A DNA stretch of 64,000 nucleotides from Sphingobacteriaceae bacterium (GCA_013823565.1 PNMI01000002.1:1-64000); one strand, 5' to 3'. Shown: positions 18,257 through 27,627, counted from the first letter of the stretch. Program-made: numbers and translations. Notes: generated by a model not told the origin, from the letters alone.

Positions 18257-19291
18257 ATGAAAAAAATCTACTTATTTATTACCTTATGTATTTGCGCACT
18301 CCAATCAAATGCTCAATACACAGTAACAACTGCAAACAATCCAATTATTGGGGAAACCAGTACAAATTATCAAGCTGACACTGCTGGTGTATCTATTGGA
18401 ACTACTGGAGCTTCTCAAGTTTGGAATTATACTGGAATTGTAATACAAGCAACCACAACTCCAGTAACTAATACTTATGTTCCTACATCTTCGGCGCCAA
18501 ATTATACAGATTTCCCTGGAGCTAATATTGCTCAAACAGATGGTTCTGGTGCTTATACCATGTGGCAATACACAACCTCTGGAGCTTATTTATATGGAAT
18601 ATCTACGCCTACCTTAAGTCTTGTATATTCAAACCCAGAAACATTATATACTATACCTTTTACTTATGGCTTTACAAGTAATGATAATTTTGCTAGTACA
18701 TTTACAATTTCTGGAACACCAGCTACAAGAAACGGGACCGTTACTACAATTGGAGAAGGTTACGGAACGCTTAATATGCCGGGCGGTATGTCATATAATA
18801 ATGTCTTAAAAATAAGATTGCAACAAACAATTACAGATATTGTTCCTGCTTTTTCATATACAGCTACTGAATTTTCGAATACTTATTTATACATTTCTTC
18901 TGTATCAAAAAATGCACTATTATCTATTACAAAATCTTCATCAACTGTTACTACAACTTCAGCCACTGTAAGTAGTTCTAAAAGTGTGGAAGTAAATAGT
19001 ATCACTATTGCTGGTATAAAAGAAAATAAAAAAGAAGCGAATTTCAGTTTATATCCAAACCCAACAAACAATTCTGAAATATCTTTATTTTATGTTATCG
19101 CAAATCCTGAATCGTATGAAGTTTCAATAACCAATACATTTGGACAAATTATTAAATCCTATCATATCGGTAATCAAAGTGCTGGTATGTATTCTGAAAC
19201 AATAAACCTTGAAGGCTTAGCAAAAGGGATGTATTTTGTAAAATTAAAAGGAAAAGAAACCGAAGGCACTCAAAAAATAATTATTCAATAA
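18257..19291 (+). CDS. Secreted protein with T9SS type A sorting domain
   Basis: The 344-residue protein has a signal peptide (residues 1-19, ending LQSNAQ) and a Thr/Ser/Asn-rich beta region. It ends in a T9SS type A C-terminal domain. The domain begins FSLYPNPTNN at about residue 265, continues with YEVSITNTFGQIIKSYHI and finishes with LEGLAKGMYFVKLKG and QKIIIQ. It is therefore exported by the T9SS and probably attached to the cell surface. The middle part matches no family I recognise. A strong terminator follows, and the gene is probably transcribed alone. Confidence 0.87.
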   Translation: MKKIYLFITLCICALQSNAQYTVTTANNPIIGETSTNYQADTAGVSIGTTGASQVWNYTGIVIQATTTPVTNTYVPTSSAPNYTDFPGANIAQTDGSGAYTMWQYTTSGAYLYGISTPTLSLVYSNPETLYTIPFTYGFTSNDNFASTFTISGTPATRNGTVTTIGEGYGTLNMPGGMSYNNVLKIRLQQTITDIVPAFSYTATEFSNTYLYISSVSKNALLSITKSSSTVTTTSATVSSSKSVEVNSITIAGIKENKKEANFSLYPNPTNNSEISLFYVIANPESYEVSITNTFGQIIKSYHIGNQSAGMYSETINLEGLAKGMYFVKLKGKETEGTQKIIIQ

Positions 19292-19297
19292 TATCAA

Positions 19298-19327
19298 AAA
19301 AAGCCGCTAAACATTTAGCGGCTTTTT
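19298..19327. terminator. Bidirectional rho-independent terminator
   Basis: Fourteen-base arms (AAAAAGCCGCTAAA and its complement) face each other across a 2-base loop, with A and T runs on the outer sides. It lies between convergent genes, just after the T9SS cargo gene and before the thioesterase stop, so it should serve both strands. Confidence 0.9.
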
Positions 19328-19352
19328 AAATAATACTATCATAACAAAATGA

Positions 19353-19748
19353 CTAAATCAAACTCTTTTTAATTTCTTCAGGTATTAAAACCTTCTCCTT
19401 CTTATTAAAATCAAACACAACCAAAACATCTTTTGCAATAGCTACTATTTCTTCTTTGTCATCAATCATAGTATGCACTAGAGCAAGGCTAGTGCTTTTA
19501 GCAAAGTCTACTTTTGTTTGAATATGAATATTACCTGGAAACAATAATTCTTTTTTAAATTGGCAATTGGTTTCCGCCACCATAAAACCAATATTTTGAG
19601 TTTTATGTAATTCCATTAATCCAATAGTATCCACAAAATGTAAACGAGCGGTTTGTGCATATTTATGAAATGCTACATTATTTACATGGCCAAACAAATC
19701 CAACTCACTCCAATCTATTCTTAATGAAATATGTGTTTCTAAACTCAT
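19353..19748 (-). CDS. Hotdog-fold acyl-CoA thioesterase
   Basis: The 131-residue protein belongs to the YbgC/4-hydroxybenzoyl-CoA thioesterase group. Its N-terminal signature IDWSELDLFGHVNNVAFHKYA contains the conserved D-x-x-GHVNN motif with the catalytic Asp region. It probably hydrolyses a short- or medium-chain acyl-CoA in the cytoplasm. It is the last gene of a long minus-strand run and begins right at the stop of the glycosyltransferase gene, so the two are likely co-transcribed. The substrate is unknown. Confidence 0.82.
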   Translation of the reverse strand: MSLETHISLRIDWSELDLFGHVNNVAFHKYAQTARLHFVDTIGLMELHKTQNIGFMVAETNCQFKKELLFPGNIHIQTKVDFAKSTSLALVHTMIDDKEEIVAIAKDVLVVFDFNKKEKVLIPEEIKKSLI

Positions 19749-20498
19749 TTATTTTTTAAATAATTGAATGATTTTTCTCAAAGGCTTAGCATACAGTGTA
19801 TAAAAATGAGGTTTCAACCCGTTTATTTTCCATGCTTTTTTATCTTCGTTATTAGCTCTAATTCTATTTTTAAGTGACACATTACTCTTCCCTCCTACTC
19901 TCATTTTAATTATAAATTCAGGCAAATAAGCCAGTTTTATTTTATGCTTATGAATAAATCGCAGCATTAATTCATAATCAGCAGCTGATACTAAATCTAA
20001 ATTAAAGCTACCATACTTTTCGTAAATCGAACGTTTTACAAAAAACGTAGGATGAGGAGGCATCCAACCATTCATAAACATACCATGCTTATAATGCCCC
20101 GATTTCCATTTACGATGTATTTTATTGGTATCTTCTTTGTCAACATAAAATAAATCTGCATAAACAGCTTCTGCATGATTTGCTTTAAAAGTATTTACCA
20201 CATTCTCAATAGTATGATGATTCATATAGAAATCATCGCTGTGCAAAATCCCAATCACATCTCCTGTAGCCGTAGCAATACCTTTATTTAAGGCGTCATA
20301 CAGTCCATTATCTTTTTCGGAAACAAATTTTGTGATTTTATCTTTATAAGAATGAATGATTGATAGAGTACTATCGGTTGATTGTCCATCTACAATAATA
20401 TATTCAATGTTTTTATACGTTTGACTTAAAACAGAATCAATCGTTTCAACTAATGTTGATTCGCTATTGTATGTAATAGTTATGATTGATACTTTCAA
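19749..20498 (-). CDS. Family 2 glycosyltransferase
   Basis: The GT-A fold glycosyltransferase opens with KVSIITITYNSESTLVETID and VDGQSTDSTLSII. The metal-binding DxD-like motif is seen as GILHSDDFYM. The acceptor-side text GWMPPHPTFFVKRSIYEKYG is common in WcaA/WcaE-like enzymes. At 249 residues it is a short, single-domain member with no membrane segment. It follows the heptose genes gmhA, hddC and gmhB, so it may add heptose or another sugar to a surface glycan. The donor cannot be read from the sequence. Confidence 0.87.
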   Translation of the reverse strand: MKVSIITITYNSESTLVETIDSVLSQTYKNIEYIIVDGQSTDSTLSIIHSYKDKITKFVSEKDNGLYDALNKGIATATGDVIGILHSDDFYMNHHTIENVVNTFKANHAEAVYADLFYVDKEDTNKIHRKWKSGHYKHGMFMNGWMPPHPTFFVKRSIYEKYGSFNLDLVSAADYELMLRFIHKHKIKLAYLPEFIIKMRVGGKSNVSLKNRIRANNEDKKAWKINGLKPHFYTLYAKPLRKIIQLFKK

Positions 20499-20502
20499 AA
20501 TC

Positions 20503-21054
20503 TTATAATTGAGTTAAGCAATGAGCAAAATAAATCAGCGACTTAAAATTAAAATCAATGCGTTCATCTATTTTAGCTTCATTATTAATATAAACTGTTT
20601 TCATTCCTGCGTTTCTTCCAAACTCCATATCACTCATACTATCTCCAACGATAATAGATTTATTAAAATCTATATGGGGAAAATCTTGTTTTGCTTGAAG
20701 CGCCATCCCTATACCTGGTTTACGAGTTGGATGATTTTCAGCAGCTAAATAGGGAGAGTAATATATTTTATCAATTCTTCCTTTTAGATAACTTATTTCA
20801 TACATCATGTTTTGATGAATCAATTCTAAATCTTCAGGGAAAATTATTTTCTTACCAATACATTGTTGGTTTGTAACAACTACAATTGTTTTAAATATAG
20901 GATTTAATATTCGTAAGGCATTTAAAACACCATCAATGAATTCAAATTCAGTGGTATGTTTTACGTAATCATCCTCTAACTTTTTATTTATGACTCCATC
21001 ACGGTCCAAAAACAAAGTCCAAGTATTATCTATATTTAAATCCTTTAAAGTCAT
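20503..21054 (-). CDS. gmhB: D-glycero-D-manno-heptose 1,7-bisphosphate phosphatase
   Basis: This HAD-superfamily enzyme removes the 7-phosphate from heptose bisphosphate. The nucleophile motif is LFLDRDGVINKK, VVVTNQQCIGKK is motif II, and KPGIGMALQA and SIIVGDSMSDMEFG are motifs III and IV. The ATG at 21054 (MTLKDL) is preferred over the track start at 21087, because it gives the usual length of 183 residues and a shorter overlap with the upstream gene. It overlaps the nucleotidyltransferase by 29 bp, so translational coupling is likely. The related HisB phosphatase is less likely given the neighbours. Confidence 0.85.
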   Translation of the reverse strand: MTLKDLNIDNTWTLFLDRDGVINKKLEDDYVKHTTEFEFIDGVLNALRILNPIFKTIVVVTNQQCIGKKIIFPEDLELIHQNMMYEISYLKGRIDKIYYSPYLAAENHPTRKPGIGMALQAKQDFPHIDFNKSIIVGDSMSDMEFGRNAGMKTVYINNEAKIDERIDFNFKSLIYFAHCLTQL

Positions 21055-21739
21055 CTTGTGCTTTTTTATAATCTTCGGGTATACCAATATCTATGAAGTA
21101 GCCATTATATTCGAATCCGAAAATATAAAGTTCCTTAATTCTTTTTTCGTAAAAATCTTTTTCTATCGAGAATACAGAGTCTGCTTCTGTTTTACTAAGA
21201 TATGTTTCTCTATTTAAAATATAAACACCCCCATTGATTAAACCTTCACGCTCAATACTATCTTTTTCTTTAAAGGCATCAATCATATTTGAAGCCCCTA
21301 ATTGAATTGTTCCGTATCTAGCAGCATTATCTACTTTCCTCAAAGCTAAAGTACAATCCGCTTGTTTTGAAACATGATTACTATAGTGTATATTAATATC
21401 TACATCAAAAAAAGAATCCCCATTCAAAACTAAAATATCTTGAGTTGTGCATTTAGTCATAGCTAAGCGAATGCCACCACCTGTTCCTAAAGGCGTTTCT
21501 TCTTTAGCATAGGAAATTTTAATTCCATTAAACTCATCTTTATAATAATCAAGGATTTTATCAGCCAGATAACCAGTTGATAAAACAACATGTTGTATTT
21601 GATAATGTTTCAAATAATCAAATACATAATTTAAAAACGGAATACTATTTATTGGTGCCATAGGTTTAGGTACATCATTTACAACTGTTTGTAAACGAGT
21701 GCCAAATCCTCCAGCTAATATAATTGCTTCTTTAAGCAA
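21026..21739 (-). CDS. hddC: Heptose 1-phosphate nucleotidyltransferase (HddC-like)
   Basis: The sugar-nucleotide transferase has the N-terminal signature AIILAGGFGTRLQTVV with KPMAPI. LVLNGDSFFDVDI is the metal-binding Asp region, and GGVYILN and EKDFYEKRI come later. It probably activates D-glycero-D-manno-heptose 1-phosphate, because it lies between gmhA and gmhB. It starts at TTG 5 bp after the gmhA stop. HddC makes GDP-heptose, but a close family (hexose-1-phosphate transferases) cannot be excluded. Confidence 0.8.
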   Translation of the reverse strand: MLKEAIILAGGFGTRLQTVVNDVPKPMAPINSIPFLNYVFDYLKHYQIQHVVLSTGYLADKILDYYKDEFNGIKISYAKEETPLGTGGGIRLAMTKCTTQDILVLNGDSFFDVDINIHYSNHVSKQADCTLALRKVDNAARYGTIQLGASNMIDAFKEKDSIEREGLINGGVYILNRETYLSKTEADSVFSIEKDFYEKRIKELYIFGFEYNGYFIDIGIPEDYKKAQDDFKGFKYR

Positions 21740-21744
21740 AAGAG

Positions 21745-22326
21745 TTATTTTTTAGGAAATAAAGCGATTTCAACTAACTCGCAAATCGTATGTCCTAAAA
21801 TCATATGACATTCTTGAATACGAGGTGTATCTTTTGAAGGAATATTAACTAAATACTTAGCGCAATCTTTCATTTTACCACCCGTTTCGCCAGTAAAAGC
21901 AATTGTAATCATACCTATTTCGTTAGCCACTTCTAATGCTTTGATGACATTCACTGAATTACCGCTAGTAGATAATCCAATTAACATGTCACCTTTACGT
22001 CCCATTGCCTTTGTTAAACGACTATAAATCACATCATAACTATAATCATTCGCTACTGCCGTTGTGTAACTTGTATTTACATGCAATGCTTCGCTAAACA
22101 AAGGAGGTCTGTCGTAATAAAAACGTCCGCTTAACTCAGCCGCTAAATGTTGTGAATCAGCAGCAGAACCGCCATTACCTGCCCATAATACTTTACCATC
22201 ATGTTTATAACAAGCTACTATTTCGTTTACAATTGATTGAACTGTATTAAGAATAGCATCATTTGATAATAAAGATGTTTTTAAATCTATAGACGCTTGT
22301 ATGCGTGATTTTATGTCTTGTACCAT
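21745..22326 (-). CDS. gmhA: Phosphoheptose isomerase
   Basis: GmhA converts sedoheptulose 7-phosphate to D-glycero-D-manno-heptose 7-phosphate. The SIS domain of 193 residues shows WAGNGGSAADSQHLAAELSGRF and IGLSTSGNSVNVIKA, both phosphosugar-binding loops. The C-terminal HMILGHTICELVE carries conserved active-site residues. It is the first step of the heptose-nucleotide module in this operon. No HddA-type kinase is present in the window. It lies 54 bp after the LTA-like gene on the same strand. Confidence 0.92.
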   Translation of the reverse strand: MVQDIKSRIQASIDLKTSLLSNDAILNTVQSIVNEIVACYKHDGKVLWAGNGGSAADSQHLAAELSGRFYYDRPPLFSEALHVNTSYTTAVANDYSYDVIYSRLTKAMGRKGDMLIGLSTSGNSVNVIKALEVANEIGMITIAFTGETGGKMKDCAKYLVNIPSKDTPRIQECHMILGHTICELVEIALFPKK

Positions 22327-22380
22327 GTTTATATTTTATTTCTTAGGCTCTGCTAAAATTAGGAATAACAATTGTATTTA

Positions 22381-24249
22381 TCAAAATTGATTTTTATTAA
22401 TTCTATGTGAAAAAACCTGAATATGGGCTTTTAAATAATTGGTCAATCTGTCAATCTTTGGTTTATTGACATCATCTAAAAGTAAATATGTAAAGGTTCT
22501 ATTTTCATTGTATTCTATAAATCCAAATACTTTTTGAGTATTGTTATTATACTCTAATATATATGGATAATCAAAAATTCTAAATATGCCGTTACCCCCA
22601 TAAATTACACTAGGATTTTGCGAAGAAAGTGCCGACTTACCCAAACTGTCAAAAGGTTTATTATATCCTAAATAATCAAGAATCGTGGGATACATATCAA
22701 TTTGGGAAATGGACTGATTTTGAACTTTATTAAAAGCTGTATCTCCAACAGCAATAAAAGATATAGGAACCGAAAAAGCATTAATTGGATTGGGTTGTAA
22801 ATATCCTAATCCATCCGATGTATGGTCAGCACAAATAGCCACAATTGAATTTTTAAACCAAGGCTCGTTTTTAACTTTACTAAAAAATAATTGCAAAGAT
22901 AAATCTGTATACTTTATACTTTTTTTAATAGGATCTTTTATTGTATCCAACATAGTTTTGTATGGTTCTGGAACAGGGAATGGGTGATGAAGCGACAAGG
23001 TTAATAACGAAGCGCAAAATGGCTGTGGTAATGTTTTAAGCTTACCTGCCGCATAAGATAAAAACAAGTGATCATCAACACCCCAACCACTGTTTTCGTA
23101 ATGACTATCATAATCTTCTTGATCGAAATAATTTTTAGTAAAATTAATATTCATGAAGTTTTCAAACCCAAAAGTGGTTTTTAATCCCCCATAAAAAAAA
23201 GCCGTGTGATACCCTTCTTTTTCTAATAAGTAAGAAATAGCATGAACATTATTATTGTTGTAGATAGAATAACAATAATTTTTTTCCATAAAAGATGGGA
23301 TTCCTGATAATACAGATGGCAAAACATCAATAGTAGATTTACCATTTGCCACACCATATTTATAGGTTCTAGCATTTAATAATAAAGAATCCATAAATGG
23401 AGTATATGGCTTCATTGCTGGATTTAGCATCCCCACACGCTCTGTACAAAAACTTTCTAGAATGATAAATAAAATATTTTTTTTCTGAAAACTTTTGGAT
23501 TCAAATTGCTTTTCAAAGCCTATTATTTTCTCTGCCTCTGCTTCATCAAAATAGTTTTCTGTTTTAATACCTTTATTATCTAATGTATGTAAAAATTGAA
23601 AAGCTGTATTACTAGCTAACCACTGTAATTTAGGCTCTACCATTGCAGGGATATCAAAGGGAGTTACTGGTCTTTTATTTATTCCTCCACGAGCTACAAC
23701 TGTAAAAAAAACAATAACAAATAAAACGTTTACTGTTCTTAATTTAAAATTTTGTGACGTGTTTTTAAAATTATCTAATTGTTTTTTAAACACCCAAATA
23801 GCAAAAAACAAATAAGCTATTAACAGTGCTACTAAATACCAATACGAAGCTAAGTATCCTTCTAACAAAGCTGGAACCTCTGGTAAAACATCTAATAATT
23901 CAGCGCCGATTCTCTTTTTAGTAATTGGAAAATAGCCTATATCAACTAAATTTAAAAGAGTAGCAAAGGTAAAGCCTACACAAAACCAAACTAGTGCAAC
24001 TGTCTTAATTATTTTATTTTCAACATTGAAAAAAAGTAACACTAACCAAGTTGGCAATAAATAAATTACAATTACAACACCATCTGTTAGTATTCCTGTT
24101 AAAAATGCTTTGAATAGATTTAGAAAAGCATCATCTTGAAATTCATTTAAAAATGACAAAAAGAAAAGTAAACGTTGAGAAAATAAAAAAATCAAGCATA
24201 TTCCTAAAAGTTTAAGTAAGAATAAAGCCTTATGAAATTGTTCTCTCAT
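22381..24249 (-). CDS. LTA-synthase-like sulfatase-fold membrane protein
   Basis: Several transmembrane helices fill residues 1-200, followed by an extracytoplasmic alkaline-phosphatase-superfamily domain. Metal and catalytic features include KNILFIILESFCTERVG (residues about 257-273), IVAICADHTSDG and the NPINAFSVPISF region. Enzymes of this type transfer phosphoglycerol, phosphoethanolamine or related groups to envelope glycans or lipids. Where the family has a Ser or Thr nucleophile, this protein reads Cys268-Thr269, so the nucleophile is uncertain. It starts 3 bp after the mutarotase-like gene, in the envelope-synthesis run. Confidence 0.8.
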   Translation of the reverse strand: MREQFHKALFLLKLLGICLIFLFSQRLLFFLSFLNEFQDDAFLNLFKAFLTGILTDGVVIVIYLLPTWLVLLFFNVENKIIKTVALVWFCVGFTFATLLNLVDIGYFPITKKRIGAELLDVLPEVPALLEGYLASYWYLVALLIAYLFFAIWVFKKQLDNFKNTSQNFKLRTVNVLFVIVFFTVVARGGINKRPVTPFDIPAMVEPKLQWLASNTAFQFLHTLDNKGIKTENYFDEAEAEKIIGFEKQFESKSFQKKNILFIILESFCTERVGMLNPAMKPYTPFMDSLLLNARTYKYGVANGKSTIDVLPSVLSGIPSFMEKNYCYSIYNNNNVHAISYLLEKEGYHTAFFYGGLKTTFGFENFMNINFTKNYFDQEDYDSHYENSGWGVDDHLFLSYAAGKLKTLPQPFCASLLTLSLHHPFPVPEPYKTMLDTIKDPIKKSIKYTDLSLQLFFSKVKNEPWFKNSIVAICADHTSDGLGYLQPNPINAFSVPISFIAVGDTAFNKVQNQSISQIDMYPTILDYLGYNKPFDSLGKSALSSQNPSVIYGGNGIFRIFDYPYILEYNNNTQKVFGFIEYNENRTFTYLLLDDVNKPKIDRLTNYLKAHIQVFSHRINKNQF

Positions 24250-24252
24250 TTT

Positions 24253-25128
24253 TTAAAAAAATAGTATATCAAAAGAGCAATTAAAGTAGCATTCTGATTC
24301 TACTTTAATAATTCCTATTTTTGATTCAAAATTTCCATCAGCATGTTCATTATCTGCTATTCCGTACCAAGGCTCCAGACAAACAAATTGACCTGTTCCT
24401 TTTTTTGACCAGATACCATAATATGGCCAATCCTTGGAGATTAATGAAACACCATGTTTTGATTTTTTAGAAACCAATTTTACTTCATCTATTTGAGCAT
24501 TCATACAGACTAAAGCGTCGTTATTAAATAATTCTTTAGAAACATTTAATCTATTATTCTCTAATACAACTTGCTGAGTTTGCTCTGTAATCAAACCATC
24601 ATTTAATGCATTAATCACTATACTTTTGTTATTTGGAAAATATAATTCGTAATCATTAAAAGATTCGTTTTGTTGCAAAGGACAATTAAATGCAGGATGC
24701 GCACCAATTGAAAAATATAAATCTTTACTATCTGGATTAAACACGGAATAACTGACTTCTATTTTATTATCAGTTAATTGATAACCAATTTGTAAACTAA
24801 AATGAAAAGGGAATTTCTCAAGAGTAGACTCATTTGCTGTGAATTCAAATAATATAAAATCTGATCTTTCTTCTATACAGATAAATTCATTATCTCTAGC
24901 AAAACCATGCTGTGGTAATTCGTACTCTTTTGACTGATAGGTATATTTCCCATTCTTTAACTTACCTACAATAGGAAACAAATTTGGCGCATGCCTTGCC
25001 CACACTTTTTCATTAGCTTGCCAAATGTATTCTATTTGGGATTCGTTTGAAATTACCGAACACAATTCGGCACCATACGAATTAACTTTAATACTTAATA
25101 CCTTATTTTGTAATTGAAATACTGCCAT
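24253..25128 (-). CDS. Aldose 1-epimerase-like (LacX-type) protein
   Basis: The 291-residue protein is a galactose-mutarotase-like beta-sandwich. LFPIVGKLKNGKYTYQSKEY contains the region around the substrate-binding Arg or Lys, PQHGFARDNEF has the conserved HG.AR, and IGAHPAFNCPL has the catalytic His. LEPWYGIADNEHADG near the C terminus is also conserved in the LacX group. It probably acts on the anomeric form of a hexose or hexose phosphate in the cytoplasm. It overlaps DUF493 by one base. Its substrate is not known. Confidence 0.83.
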   Translation of the reverse strand: MAVFQLQNKVLSIKVNSYGAELCSVISNESQIEYIWQANEKVWARHAPNLFPIVGKLKNGKYTYQSKEYELPQHGFARDNEFICIEERSDFILFEFTANESTLEKFPFHFSLQIGYQLTDNKIEVSYSVFNPDSKDLYFSIGAHPAFNCPLQQNESFNDYELYFPNNKSIVINALNDGLITEQTQQVVLENNRLNVSKELFNNDALVCMNAQIDEVKLVSKKSKHGVSLISKDWPYYGIWSKKGTGQFVCLEPWYGIADNEHADGNFESKIGIIKVESECYFNCSFDILFF

Positions 25129-25403
25129 TACAACGACATCACTCCTTCTATTTCTGCTGCTTTCTCATAAATAGAAATAATTTCATCAACATTCATCACC
25201 ACTTGTTTCACGGTAATACTGATAAAATTCCCCTTAGCAGATTGTTTTTGAATAATCTCAGCGTCGTTATCAAAAATCACTTCCACTAAAGCCATTGTTT
25301 TATTATCGGCTTTGATAATAAATTTAAACATGTAGACATAAGGAAATGATTTTATACTTTCCTCTAATTTTTTTCTCAACTCATCAAATGTACCTGGTGT
25401 CAT
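25128..25403 (-). CDS. DUF493 family small protein
   Basis: The 91-residue protein matches DUF493 (YbeD-like), a small ferredoxin-like alpha/beta regulatory fold. Visible text is FPYVYMFKFIIKADN, then SAKGNFISITVKQVVMNVDEI. No catalytic residues are known, and the family's function is not established. It overlaps both its neighbours by one base, so it is co-translated in the run. A regulatory role is possible only by analogy with YbeD. Confidence 0.8.
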   Translation of the reverse strand: MTPGTFDELRKKLEESIKSFPYVYMFKFIIKADNKTMALVEVIFDNDAEIIQKQSAKGNFISITVKQVVMNVDEIISIYEKAAEIEGVMSL

Positions 25404-26044
25404 TATTTATTAAAATAGTGATTATAAATTAATATTAATCCGAATATAATTAAAGCAACTCCTGTAATATAATTAACGATAGTCATAATTCTATTCGTTA
25501 AATAGTTCTTAATCTTTCCTGCTAGTTTCACTTTAAACAATTCTACAAATAAAACTGCTACTAAAACTATACTAAAGAATAAAAGCATTTTAACCATAGA
25601 ATAGTCAAAGGTTTTACTAATAGCCGTTACGTTTGCTAACCAAAGCAGCCATACCGTTGGATTAAATAAATTTAAAAAGAATCCTTTAAAAAACATTAAT
25701 CTAGGGCTAGGTAATTTGTTCTCTATATCAATCACATCATCTGTCTTCACTGGAATTTTCTTAAAAAAGAAAGCTCCAAAAACAATTAAAATAATACCAC
25801 CAATGATTGCAAAAAATGTTTGTGTTTTTTCGGAGTGTAATAGATTGGCCATACCAAAATGAACTAACACACACACTAGTAAACACAAAAAGAAATCGCT
25901 CATTACCACACCGATTGCTAAAAAAGATCCCGTACGATAACCAAACTTAATTCCAGTATTAATCAATGCAAAAAATGCAGGACCAAACGAAAACGTAAGT
26001 AATAGAATAATAACTATTGCCTGATATGTTAAACTTAAAATCAA
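25403..26044 (-). CDS. LysE-family exporter
   Basis: The integral membrane protein of 213 residues has five or six helices and the LysE/RhtB opening FSFGPAFFALINTGIKFGYRTG. GFFLNLFNPTVWLLWLANV in the middle is the family's conserved N-P segment. It probably exports an amino acid or similar small molecule. It overlaps the GH3 gene end by 4 bp (ATGA type) and DUF493 by one base. The substrate is unknown. Confidence 0.82.
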   Translation of the reverse strand: MILSLTYQAIVIILLLTFSFGPAFFALINTGIKFGYRTGSFLAIGVVMSDFFLCLLVCVLVHFGMANLLHSEKTQTFFAIIGGIILIVFGAFFFKKIPVKTDDVIDIENKLPSPRLMFFKGFFLNLFNPTVWLLWLANVTAISKTFDYSMVKMLLFFSIVLVAVLFVELFKVKLAGKIKNYLTNRIMTIVNYITGVALIIFGLILIYNHYFNK

Positions 26045-27579
26045 AATGAATTTTTATAATTAGCAATAAACGATTGCCATTCTTCTAACAATTTACCTTT
26101 TAATACTCTTGGAAATTTATGAGCCGAACCTAATTTACCTTTTGTTGCCATAAAATCAATAAAAGCGTCATCTGGCAACACTTTCACATACACATCTTTT
26201 AAAGCAGCTATTCTTTCCGTTCGATAATCATCATTAATTTCTTTTAAATGAAAATCTAATCTTTCTTTAATAGATTCTTCTGATACTTTTTTATTTGAGC
26301 CAACATACCATTGATGTGCAAATAAGGTTCCGTGGGGAACACCAGCTACAGCAAATTCATTTAACTCAATTTTTAAATCATCAGCCGTGAGTTTAATGGC
26401 ACGGCTCATGTTCTCTACCGATAAATGTTCGCCACATAAACTTAAATAATGTTTAGTACGACCCGTTATAACAATTTCCGCATGCTCCAGATCTGTAAAA
26501 CGAATTGTATCACCAATTAAATATCGCCATGCACCCGAACAAGACGTTAAAAGCAAGGCATAATCTTTTCCTAACTCAACATCTTTAATTGTCAAAGCTG
26601 TTGCGCCAGCTTTCATATTTCCATCCGAATCAAAATTTTCTTCATTAAAAGGAACGAACTCATAAAAAATGCCATTGTCTAACAACATGCGCATTCCTTG
26701 AGATGGATTTGGTCTTTCTTGATAAGCAATTAATCCCTCTGATGCTAAATAAGTATCTGAGAATATTAAAGGGAATGCCGTTAACTTTGCTATACTTTTT
26801 CTATAAGGTTCGATAGAAACACCAGCATGAACATAAGCTCTCAAATTTGGCCAAATATCATGAATGGTATCTACTTTATAATGTTCAATTACTCGTTCCA
26901 TTAAAATTTGAACCCAAGCTGGCACACCAACAATAACTCCAATATCCCAATCCTTTGCGTTTTTTACAATCTCAGCTAATTTAGTTTCCCAATCTCTATA
27001 TTTAGAAATTGTTTTTCCTGGCTTATAAAAATGTTGAAACCAAACGGGAATATTAGCCGCTGTAATACCGCTCAAATCACCAGAATAATGACTTCCATTA
27101 AAATCTAACAATGTACTTCCACCAATCATGAGCATTCCTTTAGAAAAATGTTCTTTTGGAAAATCATAATTAGCTTGTGCAACCAATTGTCTTATACTTC
27201 CTCTTTTAAATGCCTTCAACATTTCTTTAGTAACAGGAATATATTTACTGGCTGCTTCAGAAGTACCAGAGCTTAATGCGAAATATTTTATATGATTTGG
27301 CCAACAAACATAAGGTTCTCCTTTATGAGCTCTATACCACCACTCTTTGTAAATGCTACTATAGTCGTACATTTTTACTGTAGCCTGAAATCCTTCGATA
27401 GGATTTTTTTGCTGCAATAATTTTGTAAAATGAAAGTGTTCACCAAAAGCTGTATGCTCCGCTTTTGTCATCAGTTTTTTTAAAACCTTTATTTGCTGAG
27501 CATAATAGTTAGTTTTTTTAGGAATTTTATTTCCCAATTTAACTGCACCTTTTAATATAGAATCAATTATAGTAGCCAT
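26041..27579 (-). CDS. GH3-family acyl-adenylating protein
   Basis: The 512-residue protein belongs to the GH3 (auxin-responsive promoter) family, which in plants joins amino acids to plant hormones through acyl-adenylates. Visible family text is YFALSSGTSEAASKYIPVT (the ATP-binding SSGTS loop), FSDTYLASEGLIAYQ, LLTSCSGAWRYLIGDTIRF and ITGRTKHYLSLCGEHLSVE. Bacterial members have no settled substrate. It is cytoplasmic and complete. It follows the M42 peptidase by 48 bp. Confidence 0.9.
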   Translation of the reverse strand: MATIIDSILKGAVKLGNKIPKKTNYYAQQIKVLKKLMTKAEHTAFGEHFHFTKLLQQKNPIEGFQATVKMYDYSSIYKEWWYRAHKGEPYVCWPNHIKYFALSSGTSEAASKYIPVTKEMLKAFKRGSIRQLVAQANYDFPKEHFSKGMLMIGGSTLLDFNGSHYSGDLSGITAANIPVWFQHFYKPGKTISKYRDWETKLAEIVKNAKDWDIGVIVGVPAWVQILMERVIEHYKVDTIHDIWPNLRAYVHAGVSIEPYRKSIAKLTAFPLIFSDTYLASEGLIAYQERPNPSQGMRMLLDNGIFYEFVPFNEENFDSDGNMKAGATALTIKDVELGKDYALLLTSCSGAWRYLIGDTIRFTDLEHAEIVITGRTKHYLSLCGEHLSVENMSRAIKLTADDLKIELNEFAVAGVPHGTLFAHQWYVGSNKKVSEESIKERLDFHLKEINDDYRTERIAALKDVYVKVLPDDAFIDFMATKGKLGSAHKFPRVLKGKLLEEWQSFIANYKNSF

Positions 27580-27627
27580 TTTATTAATTAGTCAATTCGA
27601 CAATGTGTCAATTTGAAAATGAAAATA

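Noticed and set aside
18305-18568. Minus-strand ORF inside the T9SS cargo gene
   Set aside because: It is a shadow of a Thr/Ser-rich coding region with Cys/Arg-rich junk translation.
25190-25220. Possible parS site (TTGTTTCACGGTAATAC)
   Set aside because: Only one half resembles TGTTTCACGTGAAACA; the other half does not match, and it lies inside a coding gene.
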